DNA from: Novosphingobium taihuense
Lineage (GTDB): Bacteria; Pseudomonadota; Alphaproteobacteria; Sphingomonadales; Sphingomonadaceae
DNA: 55,597 bases
Reading direction: 5' to 3'
NCBI RefSeq assembly: GCF_007830315.1
Contig: NZ_VLKJ01000016.1
Coordinates: 1-55,597 of the forward strand
In this document: piece after piece, positions 44,200 through 52,349 of the stretch
How positions within the stretch are numbered: position 1 is the first letter of the stretch
How the letters are laid out: each line of letters opens with the position of its first letter
Translations under genes and position numbers: made by a program
The notes under the pieces: model-generated
Told to the model about the DNA's origin: nothing
What the model saw: only the letters and a program-made list of their open reading frames with translations
Database searches by the model: none

Positions 44200-45279
44200 A
44201 TGGTGCCAGCCATGGATCGCGAGTTCGAACTTCTCTCTGCCGAGCAGTCATCCGAGCATAGAATCGCCGTCATCGACGAAGCGATGCTCGATGTCGCGCG
44301 CCGGGCCATGAGCGAAAACTCGTGGCGCGCCCTTCGAGCTGATCTCAAGGTCTTCGCTGAGTGGACAGCGGCACAAAACTTGGCCTCTCTGCCAGCGCAG
44401 CCGGCAACAGTTGCCGCCTTCTTGCGCGCTCAGGCCGAGCTCGGAAGAAAGGCTGCAACGTTGTCGCGCTATGCAAGTTCGATCGCGCGGGCGCATTCGA
44501 TGGCCAGTGTACCGGATCCAACCAAAGCGGAACTGGTCCGTCTCGAGCTTAAGGCTCAGCGCCGCGCACTCGGCGTCAGGCAGCGTCAGGCCAAAGGACT
44601 ACGCTTTCGCGGCGAGGTCGCTGACCCACTTGTAGCCGTGGGACCAGTCGGGGTTTGCGTCGAAGCCATGTTGGCCGCCGCCCCGCAAACGGTCCAGGGT
44701 TTGCGCGACCGCGCCCTGCTCTCGCTTGCGTTCGATACCGGGCTGCGCCGCAGCGAGATCGTCGCCGTGCGCTGGGCGCACATCGAACGCGGGACCGCAG
44801 GCGCCGGGCGTCTGTTCGTCCCGCGCAGCAAGTCCGACCAGGAGGGCGCTGGTGCTTATGCCTATCTCTCTGCACGAACGATGGCAGACTTGCGCGAATG
44901 GCAAGGCGTATCCGGAGAAGAAGGACCGGTGTTTCGGCGGTTGCACCGTACAAGGGATAAAGCTGGTGCGGATGTCTGGACAGTTGGTACGGGACTAACC
45001 GCCCAGTCCGTGACACTTATATATAGGGCACTGCTGGATAAGGCGCTCGCCGCGGATTTGCTGGGTAACATTGCTGAGGCTGATTTTGAGCATTGGCGGC
45101 AGAGTCTCACGGCTCACTCGACCCGCGTGGGGCTAACGCAGGATCTATTTGCAGCAGGACAGGATCTGGCCGGTATCATGCAGGCTTTGCGTTGGAAAAG
45201 TCCACAACAGCCAGCCCGCTATTCGCAGGCCTTAAGCGTCGAAGCGAACGCAGCGGCCAAAGTTGTCGCGAAATTATAG
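44200..45279 (+). CDS. Tyrosine recombinase, likely plasmid multimer resolvase
   Basis: A 359-residue XerD-like recombinase. The N-terminal SAM-like core-binding domain covers about 20-120 (SENSWRALRADLKVFAEW, LSRYASSIARAH). The catalytic domain has R in FDTGLRRSEIVAVRW, H-x-x-R in HSTRVGLTQDL, W in MQALRWKSPQQP and the nucleophile in PARYSQAL. It probably resolves plasmid dimers at the inverted-repeat site just upstream. ATG 44200 or 44212 may be the start. It converges on the Hsp70-like gene; no strong terminator is seen in 45280-45375. Confidence 0.87.
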   Translation: MVPAMDREFELLSAEQSSEHRIAVIDEAMLDVARRAMSENSWRALRADLKVFAEWTAAQNLASLPAQPATVAAFLRAQAELGRKAATLSRYASSIARAHSMASVPDPTKAELVRLELKAQRRALGVRQRQAKGLRFRGEVADPLVAVGPVGVCVEAMLAAAPQTVQGLRDRALLSLAFDTGLRRSEIVAVRWAHIERGTAGAGRLFVPRSKSDQEGAGAYAYLSARTMADLREWQGVSGEEGPVFRRLHRTRDKAGADVWTVGTGLTAQSVTLIYRALLDKALAADLLGNIAEADFEHWRQSLTAHSTRVGLTQDLFAAGQDLAGIMQALRWKSPQQPARYSQALSVEANAAAKVVAKL

Positions 45280-45375
45280 CCGTTCTGGGCAGACGGATTT
45301 CGGAACTCTACCACCTACAAAACTTTGCGGCTTTGCAGCAGGCTTTGCCCCTCTAACGAGTTAGTCAGGCAAGGG

Positions 45376-46986
45376 CTATTTTGCCGTCCAGTCGTGGCCA
45401 CTCGGGTTAAAGGGCCTCTCAGTTGATGCCAGAGGCAGCAGCACCTTTCGCAGGTTTATCGGGTCGTAAGCTAGCCCGTCGGCAAGAAGTAAACGCGACG
45501 AAGGGCACTTACCATCGTAATCAAGTGCTTTGTCGAGTTGGGGACGGTCAAAGCGCAGGTTGAAGGCGTTCTGCCAACGCGATAACATTGCAAGAATCGC
45601 AGGGTTATCTATCCCTCCACCGGCGAGGATAATCTGGTAGCCCAGCTTCTTGTCTTCCGTCTCAGCAAAGCCAGCGCGATTATGCTCAAGGGTGCGCCGA
45701 TAAACCAGATGGTCCTCATAGCGTGCTGCTCCGCTACAAGTGTCCCATGTCGCGCCGCTTTTTACGTACGCTGCGCATGAGTCGGCTCCAAGTAGCTGAA
45801 CCTCTGCGGCATATAGACCAATCGGCCAATTGCTCTGCGCTTCGAGCCGAAAGGTCGCGATATCAAGAGTAGCAGATCCACAATCGATCACCATGTGGGA
45901 GCCGATGTGACGCCTAGGACTCCGGCAGTACCCCGCAATAACGCCGGAGAGCTCGGCATGGAGGTCATGCTCAAGAACTTGTTCACCGGGGTGAGCAATC
46001 GCGGCGCGGACGTCTGCAAGAGTCAAGCGGTCCGCCCGCGGTAGCAGAGATATCGCCGCAGTGATCGCAAGATCAAAGATTTTCAGACCAGGCGCGTCAG
46101 CAAGCGCTGCAACCGGCACCGCGACGTTCACCAGACTAATCTTATCGCCCTTGCGACTACCAACAGTGCCAATCACATAAGCCAAATGCAAAGCGAGAAA
46201 CGCGACAGCGGCCTCCAACTTCGTCACTTGTGGTGCGCAAGCGAGGCGATTGCCTTGATTTGCAATCAATGCCGCTTTGAAGCCGTCAATCTTAATTCGA
46301 CCCTCTGACGGTAGCAGATGGAAAGCGAGATTCTCAGGATCGAGAAAAACAACCGACGGCCAAGTGTGTGGCACGCCTCCCCCACACCATTCATCCGGAA
46401 CCGGCACAGCACGCGCTGGGCTCCGCGGTTTGTTAGGCCAACGGATTACCGCCTTGGTTGAACTTGTGCCGAAGTCATACCCGATATAGCCGTCCGCTTC
46501 AGGGTCGACCAGGTCAACTAGGTTTGCGGCACAGAACTCAATAGCTCTTCGTACTGACAATTCGGTTTCGCAACCTACCTGATCTGGCGCGCGGTGATCC
46601 GCCAGAAATTTTTCGAGCGCATGCCCCATGCCCTGAATCTTCGCGAATGCAGATTCACCGAAGTCCATTCGTGATGCGGATTCACCTGCGCTTGGCTTTG
46701 CAGAGTTTCCCTCGCGACCAATTTCGCTATACACGGATTTGACAAGTTCGGGGGGCAGTTTGAGCTTTGTCTGCGCCTTACTTTTCTTAGCTTTCCCGCG
46801 CTTCAGCTTCTTTTGTACTTTCGTGAGTTCGGCCTCCACACGCGAAGATGGCTTCGCAGCCGCTGCTTGCTCAAAATCCTCGATTTGTACGACACGGCTA
46901 GCAGTCTGAGCGGGCGAAGCATTCCGGTCTGGCTGACTAGGAGCAAACAGCTGCTTAAGGATTTCAAATCCGCCCCGATTCTTCAT
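45376..46986 (-). CDS. Hsp70/actin-fold ATPase
   Basis: A 536-residue protein. After a lysine-rich, probably flexible N-terminus (about 1-165) comes an actin/Hsp70-fold ATPase: phosphate-1 YIGYDFGTSSTKAV (about 172-185), phosphate-2 MVIDCGSATLDIATF (about 365-379) and adenosine motif IILAGGGID (about 473-481). There is no Hsp70 substrate-binding domain, so it is an Hsp70-like switch and not a chaperone of DnaK type. AAGGAG precedes the ATG, ten bases after the SNF2 helicase stop, so the two are one unit. I infer that it senses or gates the helicase; its role is unknown. Confidence 0.78.
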   Translation of the reverse strand: MKNRGGFEILKQLFAPSQPDRNASPAQTASRVVQIEDFEQAAAAKPSSRVEAELTKVQKKLKRGKAKKSKAQTKLKLPPELVKSVYSEIGREGNSAKPSAGESASRMDFGESAFAKIQGMGHALEKFLADHRAPDQVGCETELSVRRAIEFCAANLVDLVDPEADGYIGYDFGTSSTKAVIRWPNKPRSPARAVPVPDEWCGGGVPHTWPSVVFLDPENLAFHLLPSEGRIKIDGFKAALIANQGNRLACAPQVTKLEAAVAFLALHLAYVIGTVGSRKGDKISLVNVAVPVAALADAPGLKIFDLAITAAISLLPRADRLTLADVRAAIAHPGEQVLEHDLHAELSGVIAGYCRSPRRHIGSHMVIDCGSATLDIATFRLEAQSNWPIGLYAAEVQLLGADSCAAYVKSGATWDTCSGAARYEDHLVYRRTLEHNRAGFAETEDKKLGYQIILAGGGIDNPAILAMLSRWQNAFNLRFDRPQLDKALDYDGKCPSSRLLLADGLAYDPINLRKVLLPLASTERPFNPSGHDWTAK

Positions 46987-46996
46987 GATCGTCTCC

Positions 46997-49900
46997 TTAA
47001 GCCAGTTCGACTACCAACATCCCAACAATGATGTTGTTATGCGAAAAGCGCGCCCGAGCTGACCGAAGAAGACTTTTGCGCTCTTCAAGGCGGGCAATGA
47101 GTTTATCTAACTTCCCCTGCTCAGGACTTACCATCTTTATTTTTTTCGGATCGCCACTCATTTTCCATTCGTAAAGCTTAGCTTCCGTCTCTCTTCGGCG
47201 CTTCTCCGCCTGTCTTTCAATGCGAGCAAGAGACGTATCGGCACGATCTTCATGACGTGCCTCTTCTTCTTCGAGGAAGTTATCGAAGGCTGGCTCCATC
47301 ACATTCTCGATCAGTCGCCGCATTCCATTCTGGATGGTAACAAGCGAAGCTTGTGGGTCGAAATGAGTCCCCTGCCGTAATGCCACTTGTACCAGCCGCT
47401 CCGCATCTACTGCCGCGAGCGATCGACCCGTCAATGCTTGAGCGCCATAAAACAGACGATCAATTCGTACAGCGCCTTCGACAGACCACCTCGCAGCCGA
47501 TGCGATGTAAGTTCCACTCGCGATGTCGGGCAGCAACACCGCTGGTACGTGAACGCTTATGACTGGTTCAGCGGAAGCTCCGGCGGCCACCTCGTCGCGG
47601 ATCGATGCCGCGAGGCGTACAAGCGGATGTACGCTGGAGATGATCTCGGTCCGCTTCGGCAGGCCGGAGCGCTTTTCGAAAGCAGCTAGAGTGGCCTTTT
47701 CTCTATTGAGAACCGTTCGCGCACGGCCGAGCTTTGCCGTCACCCTCTTCAATGCCAACTGGGCAGACTCGCTTAGCACAACTTCAAAGACGCCCTCTAT
47801 GCCCGGTGCATCTGACACGCGGCTTCCAGGATATCGGCCGGCAATTGCCTCGTGGACATAGTCGGCGAGCTCTGCTCCGTCGATGCGTCGCTCTGGACGC
47901 CTGTTCGCCTCAATTTGCGCAAGGATCATGTCTCCATGCGCAATAAGACCGGGTGCGTCTTCCTCGAGTTTCTCGATTTGCTTCTGTCGCGTTATTAGTG
48001 CCATCGCACTGCGTTCGATTTCGACTTCCTTCTCATCTTCGGAAAGCTGCGGGTCCAGCAGACGCTTCTCCAGATCGGGAATCTCCTTTCCGAGTACCGC
48101 CTCAAACGCACCAAGAGTTTCCTGGATGGTCAAAAGGCGCCGATAAAGCCGGTCGTAGATCCGCTCTTCGATAGTATCTTTTGATACGAGCGAGAGAATG
48201 TTGATCCGCTCGGCAGCTTGGCCAATACGATCGATACGCCCGATCCGCTGCTCTACTTTCATCGGGTTCCACGGCAGATCATAATTGATCAGGGACCGGC
48301 AGAACTGCATGTCCAAACCTTCACCCCCGACCTCAGAGGTCAGGAGAACGCAGGCTCCAGTTCGCTCTGCAAAGCGAGCGACTATTGCACTTCGATCATC
48401 TTTGATGCCACCGTGCATCACTTCAATGTCGAAGCCGTCGGAACGCAAACGGCGGCTTAGGTAATCAAGTGTTGTCCGAAAGCTTGAGAAGACGATCAGC
48501 TTGTCGTCTCCTTTGGCGCGATGCTGTTCGATAGCATGTCGCAAAGTTGCATATTTGGTATCATCCAGCTCCAGCGCTCGGCCGTTCCCTAGTGAACGAC
48601 ACAACTCTGCCAGCTTGCTGGACAACGGACCCCCGCGTGCACGCTTGCGTGTGTCGTCGTCTCCTTCGTCATCCTCTGAGTAGCCCTCTGGTATCTTTGA
48701 CCAGTGCGCGAAAGCTGCTGCCAACGACGATGCAATGAGGCGCTGCGGTGTCGCCAGCAGGAACCTTTCGGAGGCGTCTAGTTCAAACGCATGCTGTCGG
48801 ACGACGTCGGACACTGCGTCATAAAACTCTCTTTCACGCTCGGTCATCTCCCAACGTAAATCATCGACCTCGCGCTTCACCTGAAGGTCGTTCACATCCC
48901 GTCGGCGCGTGCGATTGACGATGGTGCCGAGCAGGGACATTTCCTCAAGCATTGCCGCCACACGCACGCGCAAGTCATGCCCATCCTTAAGGCCCGGCTG
49001 CCGGAGTTCTCGCTGCAGATTGTCCAACTGCCGTTCGATCTTCAGCATATCGCCACGCGGTATCGCTTTCAGGGACTCGACTAGCTCTGCAAACGGCGTC
49101 TTTTGGTTCAACACCATGTCTCGCGCTTGGACCAGCGGCCGGTTTTCTTCGTTAAGAATCGAAAAGGCGTATTCACTGTCGAAGGTATCGGGATCGAGCA
49201 GGGCGAGTAGATTGCGCAAATCCTCACTGTGGAGGTTGATCGGCGTCGCGCTTAACAGCAATTTGAAGTCGGCCACCCCCATGGCTGCCCGGGCGAAGGT
49301 GTGAGCAAGGGTGTCGCGGTTGCGCAGGTGGTGCGCCTCGTCAAAGATGACGCAGTCAAACAAGGCGCGTGGATTGCTCTCGCTATCGCTCAAGTGACGG
49401 CACAGCGCCGCGCGAGCCGATTTGTCATCGTCCTCCCATTCTTTAGGCGGCCGCACTGCCGAAAGCGATACGATAAGCGCAAAACCGTCTCCGCCTTCGG
49501 CATCGTCTCGCAGCGCTTCCATTAAACCGCGCGCATCGACGATCCGCGCATCCACTGAGAACTTTTGGCGAAGTTCCAGGCGCCATTTCTCGGTGAGGGA
49601 TTTGGGGCAAACTACCAACAGACGTGACGCGTCGAAGCGCGCAACCAATTCGGTCCAAACAAGCCCGGCTTCGATCGTTTTGCCTAAACCCACTTCATCA
49701 GCAATTAGCAGGCCTTGGGACGGCGAAGCGAGCAACTTGACGACCGGTTTGAATTGATAGGCGTGAAAGTCTGTGTCGGTTGCATCAATGCTGTAGATCA
49801 TGTCCCGCAACCGCCCCGTGAGGCGATGATGCAGAATTGAGCGGCGCAATCTGTCAGGATCGGTAAACCGGCCTCGCGCCAATTCCTCAAGCGGGTCAAC

Positions 49901-50071
49901 ACGCCCCGCATTCGCTTCTAATTTGCTCTCTGCGAAAAGCTGAGTGCCGGTACCATCGGCAAGCATCACTTCCCAGTACAGCCGGTTGCGCGAAACTGAG
50001 GTATTGCCGGTGATCATTCCCCCTCGGGAAGGATCTTCTTTCAGCCTTACGAAGTCACCGGTCTTGAACAC
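46997..50071 (-). CDS. Second SNF2/RapA-like helicase
   Basis: A 1024-residue SNF2-family ATPase with an N-terminal small beta domain (FKTGDFVRLKEDPSRGGMIT), Walker A ADEVGLGKTIEAG (about 120-132), VIFDEAHHLRN, LLLSATPINLHSEDL and the C-terminal lobe SEVGGEGLDMQ and VEQRIGRIDRIGQ, followed by a coiled-coil C-terminus of about 350 residues. The layout resembles RapA and DISARM DrmD. It is distinct in sequence from the 931-residue SNF2 protein of the same cluster. It follows the HNH gene by 60 bases and precedes the Hsp70-like gene by ten. Confidence 0.88.
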   Translation of the reverse strand: MFKTGDFVRLKEDPSRGGMITGNTSVSRNRLYWEVMLADGTGTQLFAESKLEANAGRVDPLEELARGRFTDPDRLRRSILHHRLTGRLRDMIYSIDATDTDFHAYQFKPVVKLLASPSQGLLIADEVGLGKTIEAGLVWTELVARFDASRLLVVCPKSLTEKWRLELRQKFSVDARIVDARGLMEALRDDAEGGDGFALIVSLSAVRPPKEWEDDDKSARAALCRHLSDSESNPRALFDCVIFDEAHHLRNRDTLAHTFARAAMGVADFKLLLSATPINLHSEDLRNLLALLDPDTFDSEYAFSILNEENRPLVQARDMVLNQKTPFAELVESLKAIPRGDMLKIERQLDNLQRELRQPGLKDGHDLRVRVAAMLEEMSLLGTIVNRTRRRDVNDLQVKREVDDLRWEMTEREREFYDAVSDVVRQHAFELDASERFLLATPQRLIASSLAAAFAHWSKIPEGYSEDDEGDDDTRKRARGGPLSSKLAELCRSLGNGRALELDDTKYATLRHAIEQHRAKGDDKLIVFSSFRTTLDYLSRRLRSDGFDIEVMHGGIKDDRSAIVARFAERTGACVLLTSEVGGEGLDMQFCRSLINYDLPWNPMKVEQRIGRIDRIGQAAERINILSLVSKDTIEERIYDRLYRRLLTIQETLGAFEAVLGKEIPDLEKRLLDPQLSEDEKEVEIERSAMALITRQKQIEKLEEDAPGLIAHGDMILAQIEANRRPERRIDGAELADYVHEAIAGRYPGSRVSDAPGIEGVFEVVLSESAQLALKRVTAKLGRARTVLNREKATLAAFEKRSGLPKRTEIISSVHPLVRLAASIRDEVAAGASAEPVISVHVPAVLLPDIASGTYIASAARWSVEGAVRIDRLFYGAQALTGRSLAAVDAERLVQVALRQGTHFDPQASLVTIQNGMRRLIENVMEPAFDNFLEEEEARHEDRADTSLARIERQAEKRRRETEAKLYEWKMSGDPKKIKMVSPEQGKLDKLIARLEERKSLLRSARARFSHNNIIVGMLVVELA

Positions 50072-50130
50072 GCGCTATCCAACCCTTCACGAAATCCATA
50101 ACTGAATGACCCGTCAGTTCCGGGCGCACA

Positions 50131-50928
50131 TCACGCGAAGCCGAAATGCTGGCGATGCCAAGCCAAATTTCTGCGATGGTCCATTGTCAGTGGCAAAGGG
50201 CGAGCTTGATAGAGGCCAAGGAGCTCTGCCACATCGGTGGCCAGACCGGGCTTCGCAATCGCGACCCCCTCGTCCGAGAAGCTGATCAGTCCTGCATCGA
50301 AGGCCGCATCCCAGTGGGCCGCCAGCAATAACCCGTTATGCACGTCGAGACGCTCTGCGTCGCTCTTGCATTGAGCCCAGGGCACAATGTGGCTGGCACG
50401 CAAAAGCGCCGGCTCCCGGACATCCGTGATCGGGCAGCGACCGTTCCAATAATCGAGGAGCGCCTTGCGGAAATACCCCTGCCCCACACGCTGCTTTACG
50501 ATCCGCTCGATCTCGGTATCGCCAAGCCCAGCCACTTCGTCCTCAAACTGCGCGAGTGGAAAAGTTGGCAAGCTGCGCGCCAGGTGGAAAGCTCGAGATA
50601 GCGCTGTCCGCATCGCTGTCCGCTGCGCAAAGGCAAAGCACGCGCGAAACCGGCCGGGCGGCGGCTCAACGACTGCTGAGGCAAACTCACCACGCATCTG
50701 GAACGCCACACCGGCGTGTTCGACCGCTAGGAACCACGGCGCACCATCGGCTCCCGTCCCGGCAGAGAGCCCCACCTCGCCAGGAACGCCCTCGTCGGAG
50801 CGGAAATAGAGCCACCCATCCGCAACCCCGGTCTCCTTGCGGTACCCGTGATTGAAAGCTGCCTCCTGCAACTCTGATCGGGCGACCATACCGGGAGTGC
50901 GTGAGCGCAAAGGGACGTCGGACGCCAT
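50131..50928 (-). CDS. HNH endonuclease (HNH_2 type)
   Basis: A 265-residue protein with a C-terminal HNH nuclease: CPITDVREPALLRASHIVPW, then NGLLLAAHWDAAFDAGLISF (about 178-240), which gives the catalytic H in ASHIVPW, the N of NGLLL and the H of AAHWD. The N-terminal half (about 1-140) is an unassigned beta-rich region that may bind DNA. It should make nicks or breaks in DNA and is a likely effector of the cluster. It begins at ATG 50928, 34 bases after the previous gene; a TTG 54 bases upstream would overlap that gene. Confidence 0.83.
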   Translation of the reverse strand: MASDVPLRSRTPGMVARSELQEAAFNHGYRKETGVADGWLYFRSDEGVPGEVGLSAGTGADGAPWFLAVEHAGVAFQMRGEFASAVVEPPPGRFRACFAFAQRTAMRTALSRAFHLARSLPTFPLAQFEDEVAGLGDTEIERIVKQRVGQGYFRKALLDYWNGRCPITDVREPALLRASHIVPWAQCKSDAERLDVHNGLLLAAHWDAAFDAGLISFSDEGVAIAKPGLATDVAELLGLYQARPLPLTMDHRRNLAWHRQHFGFA

Positions 50929-50962
50929 GCTCAAAACACCATTTGCTGCTCTTGCATGTGGA

Positions 50963-51586
50963 TTACCATGTGAAAGTCCCAATCACCTTGACGGCGTTTT
51001 TTGCCAACTGGCGGGCCTCTTTTAGGTTGAAGACACCGGCATCATTTGCCTGGATGGAGACACGGATCGCATCATGTTTGAACCTCCACTCACTCAATTG
51101 CGGAGGCAACGCATTCTGATGTCGCTTGGCGACACTGCGCTTCCCGGCACGGACGTCAAAGGCGATATCAAACGTAGAAAGTTCCTTTGGCCCATCGCCC
51201 AAAACCACCCAAAGACAAGCTTTCCTGGAATGAGCAAAGCTGAAGTGTCTCTCGAAGTATTCTTCATTCCAGCGTATTTCAGGGCTTAGGGACAATGTTT
51301 CGTCAGCTGGGTCCGAAGCAATCGGCTTAAGCTCGTCAAAGTTCTGACCCCATACCTCATGCCAGAGCCGTGCCAAGTCCTTCGCCAATTCGATCTGGGT
51401 TTGTCTCGCGGCCAATAATGCATCGTAGAAGGTGTCGACCTTTCGCCATTCATCGTCGGCGCTTGGGGCAAAGACGAACTTATTTTCGACTAGGAGGTCC
51501 ACGGCTGACCTTACTTCCGGCTTGCCGAAATACTCGCGCACGCTTTCGCTGAAATGGAACATCTCTGGTTGCTGCTGCTCAGCCAT
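50963..51586 (-). CDS. Hypothetical protein of the defence cluster
   Basis: A 207-residue soluble protein that I do not recognise. It has a helical N-terminus (FSESVREYFGKPEVRSAVD) with a tyrosine/phenylalanine-rich middle (IRWNEEYFERHFSF), and a mixed C-terminus with VWGQNFDELKPIASD and VFNLKEARQLAKNAVK. No catalytic motif is apparent. The ATG at 51586 lies within the last eight bases of the PD-(D/E)XK gene, so it belongs to the same operon. It may be a partner or specificity subunit for the neighbouring nuclease. Confidence 0.72.
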   Translation of the reverse strand: MAEQQQPEMFHFSESVREYFGKPEVRSAVDLLVENKFVFAPSADDEWRKVDTFYDALLAARQTQIELAKDLARLWHEVWGQNFDELKPIASDPADETLSLSPEIRWNEEYFERHFSFAHSRKACLWVVLGDGPKELSTFDIAFDVRAGKRSVAKRHQNALPPQLSEWRFKHDAIRVSIQANDAGVFNLKEARQLAKNAVKVIGTFTW

Positions 51587-52349
51587 AAGCCGTTTCCCAT
51601 ATCGTGCGGCGGAACTGCCGGAATTCTGCATCGTCGACAGAAGCCATCTCGCGCTCAAATTCGAGCATCAACTTCCACCAGGTTGTCGCGCCCCAATGTT
51701 TGCAGTCTGATATCTCCGGCGCGCCGCGGCCCACGAGCAGGAGCGGCGATTCCTCCAGCGTCCATTTCCGCGTCCCCTCTAGATAGCAGGAATACTTCTT
51801 GAGCTGGCCCGCCGTCAGCGAGTGATCGAACTTCGCTTCCAGTGCGACGCCCGTAGAACCGCCGTCTTCCAGTTCGAAGTGGACCAGTACGTCAATTCTT
51901 CCCCTCGCCACGCGCTTCGTGCCGCGCTTGGCACGCTCGGTGGAAGTCCGCTCTTCCGGCACGATCTCGACATCGGCGATATCGGCCTCTGTCAGCTCGC
52001 GGAACGAGCCGTTGGCGCAGCGGCAGGCGGCACGGTAGAATGCCAGCGCCCGAGCCCGGGTCAGATCCGTGGTGCCTGCGTCGAGATAGTACGCCAGCCC
52101 CTTGGTTATCTGCGGCTCGTGGAACTTGGCCCAAGCGTGCGGTGCCTCGCCGAAACAGTGACCCTCCAGATTGAGGCAAAACAGCTGCTGGATCGCGACT
52201 GAACTGTAGACGGGCGCTTTGTAGCTTCTGTTCAGAGCCTTGTTGAGGACTACGGCTGTCGGATCCCCGATCTCAGAATGAAAACGCCGCAGCAGGCCGC
52301 TGTCGTACTTCGGCAAATTGCCTGCCGGAAGAGCGCGCCAGTCGCTCAC
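51579..52349 (-). CDS. PD-(D/E)XK-like nuclease of the defence cluster
   Basis: A 256-residue protein starting at GTG 52349, whose GTGA overlaps the methyltransferase stop; this fixes the start, and an upstream in-frame extension would lie inside the methyltransferase. Residues about 140-190 carry a PD-(D/E)XK-like core: GRIDVLVHFEL, then VALEAKFDHSLTAGQLKKYS, with D, E-x-K and the trailing Q. The N-terminal half is helical. A restriction-type nuclease next to a solo methyltransferase could be the cutting activity that DISARM usually gets from DrmC, which is absent here. Function is inferred from these few residues. Confidence 0.7.
   Translation of the reverse strand: MSDWRALPAGNLPKYDSGLLRRFHSEIGDPTAVVLNKALNRSYKAPVYSSVAIQQLFCLNLEGHCFGEAPHAWAKFHEPQITKGLAYYLDAGTTDLTRARALAFYRAACRCANGSFRELTEADIADVEIVPEERTSTERAKRGTKRVARGRIDVLVHFELEDGGSTGVALEAKFDHSLTAGQLKKYSCYLEGTRKWTLEESPLLLVGRGAPEISDCKHWGATTWWKLMLEFEREMASVDDAEFRQFRRTIWETAYG

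Noticed and set aside
45376..50071. Calling either SNF2 protein a definite DrmD
   Set aside because: Both have the SNF2 core and similar size. Without profile scores I can only call the 931-residue one DrmD-like by its position beside the methyltransferase.
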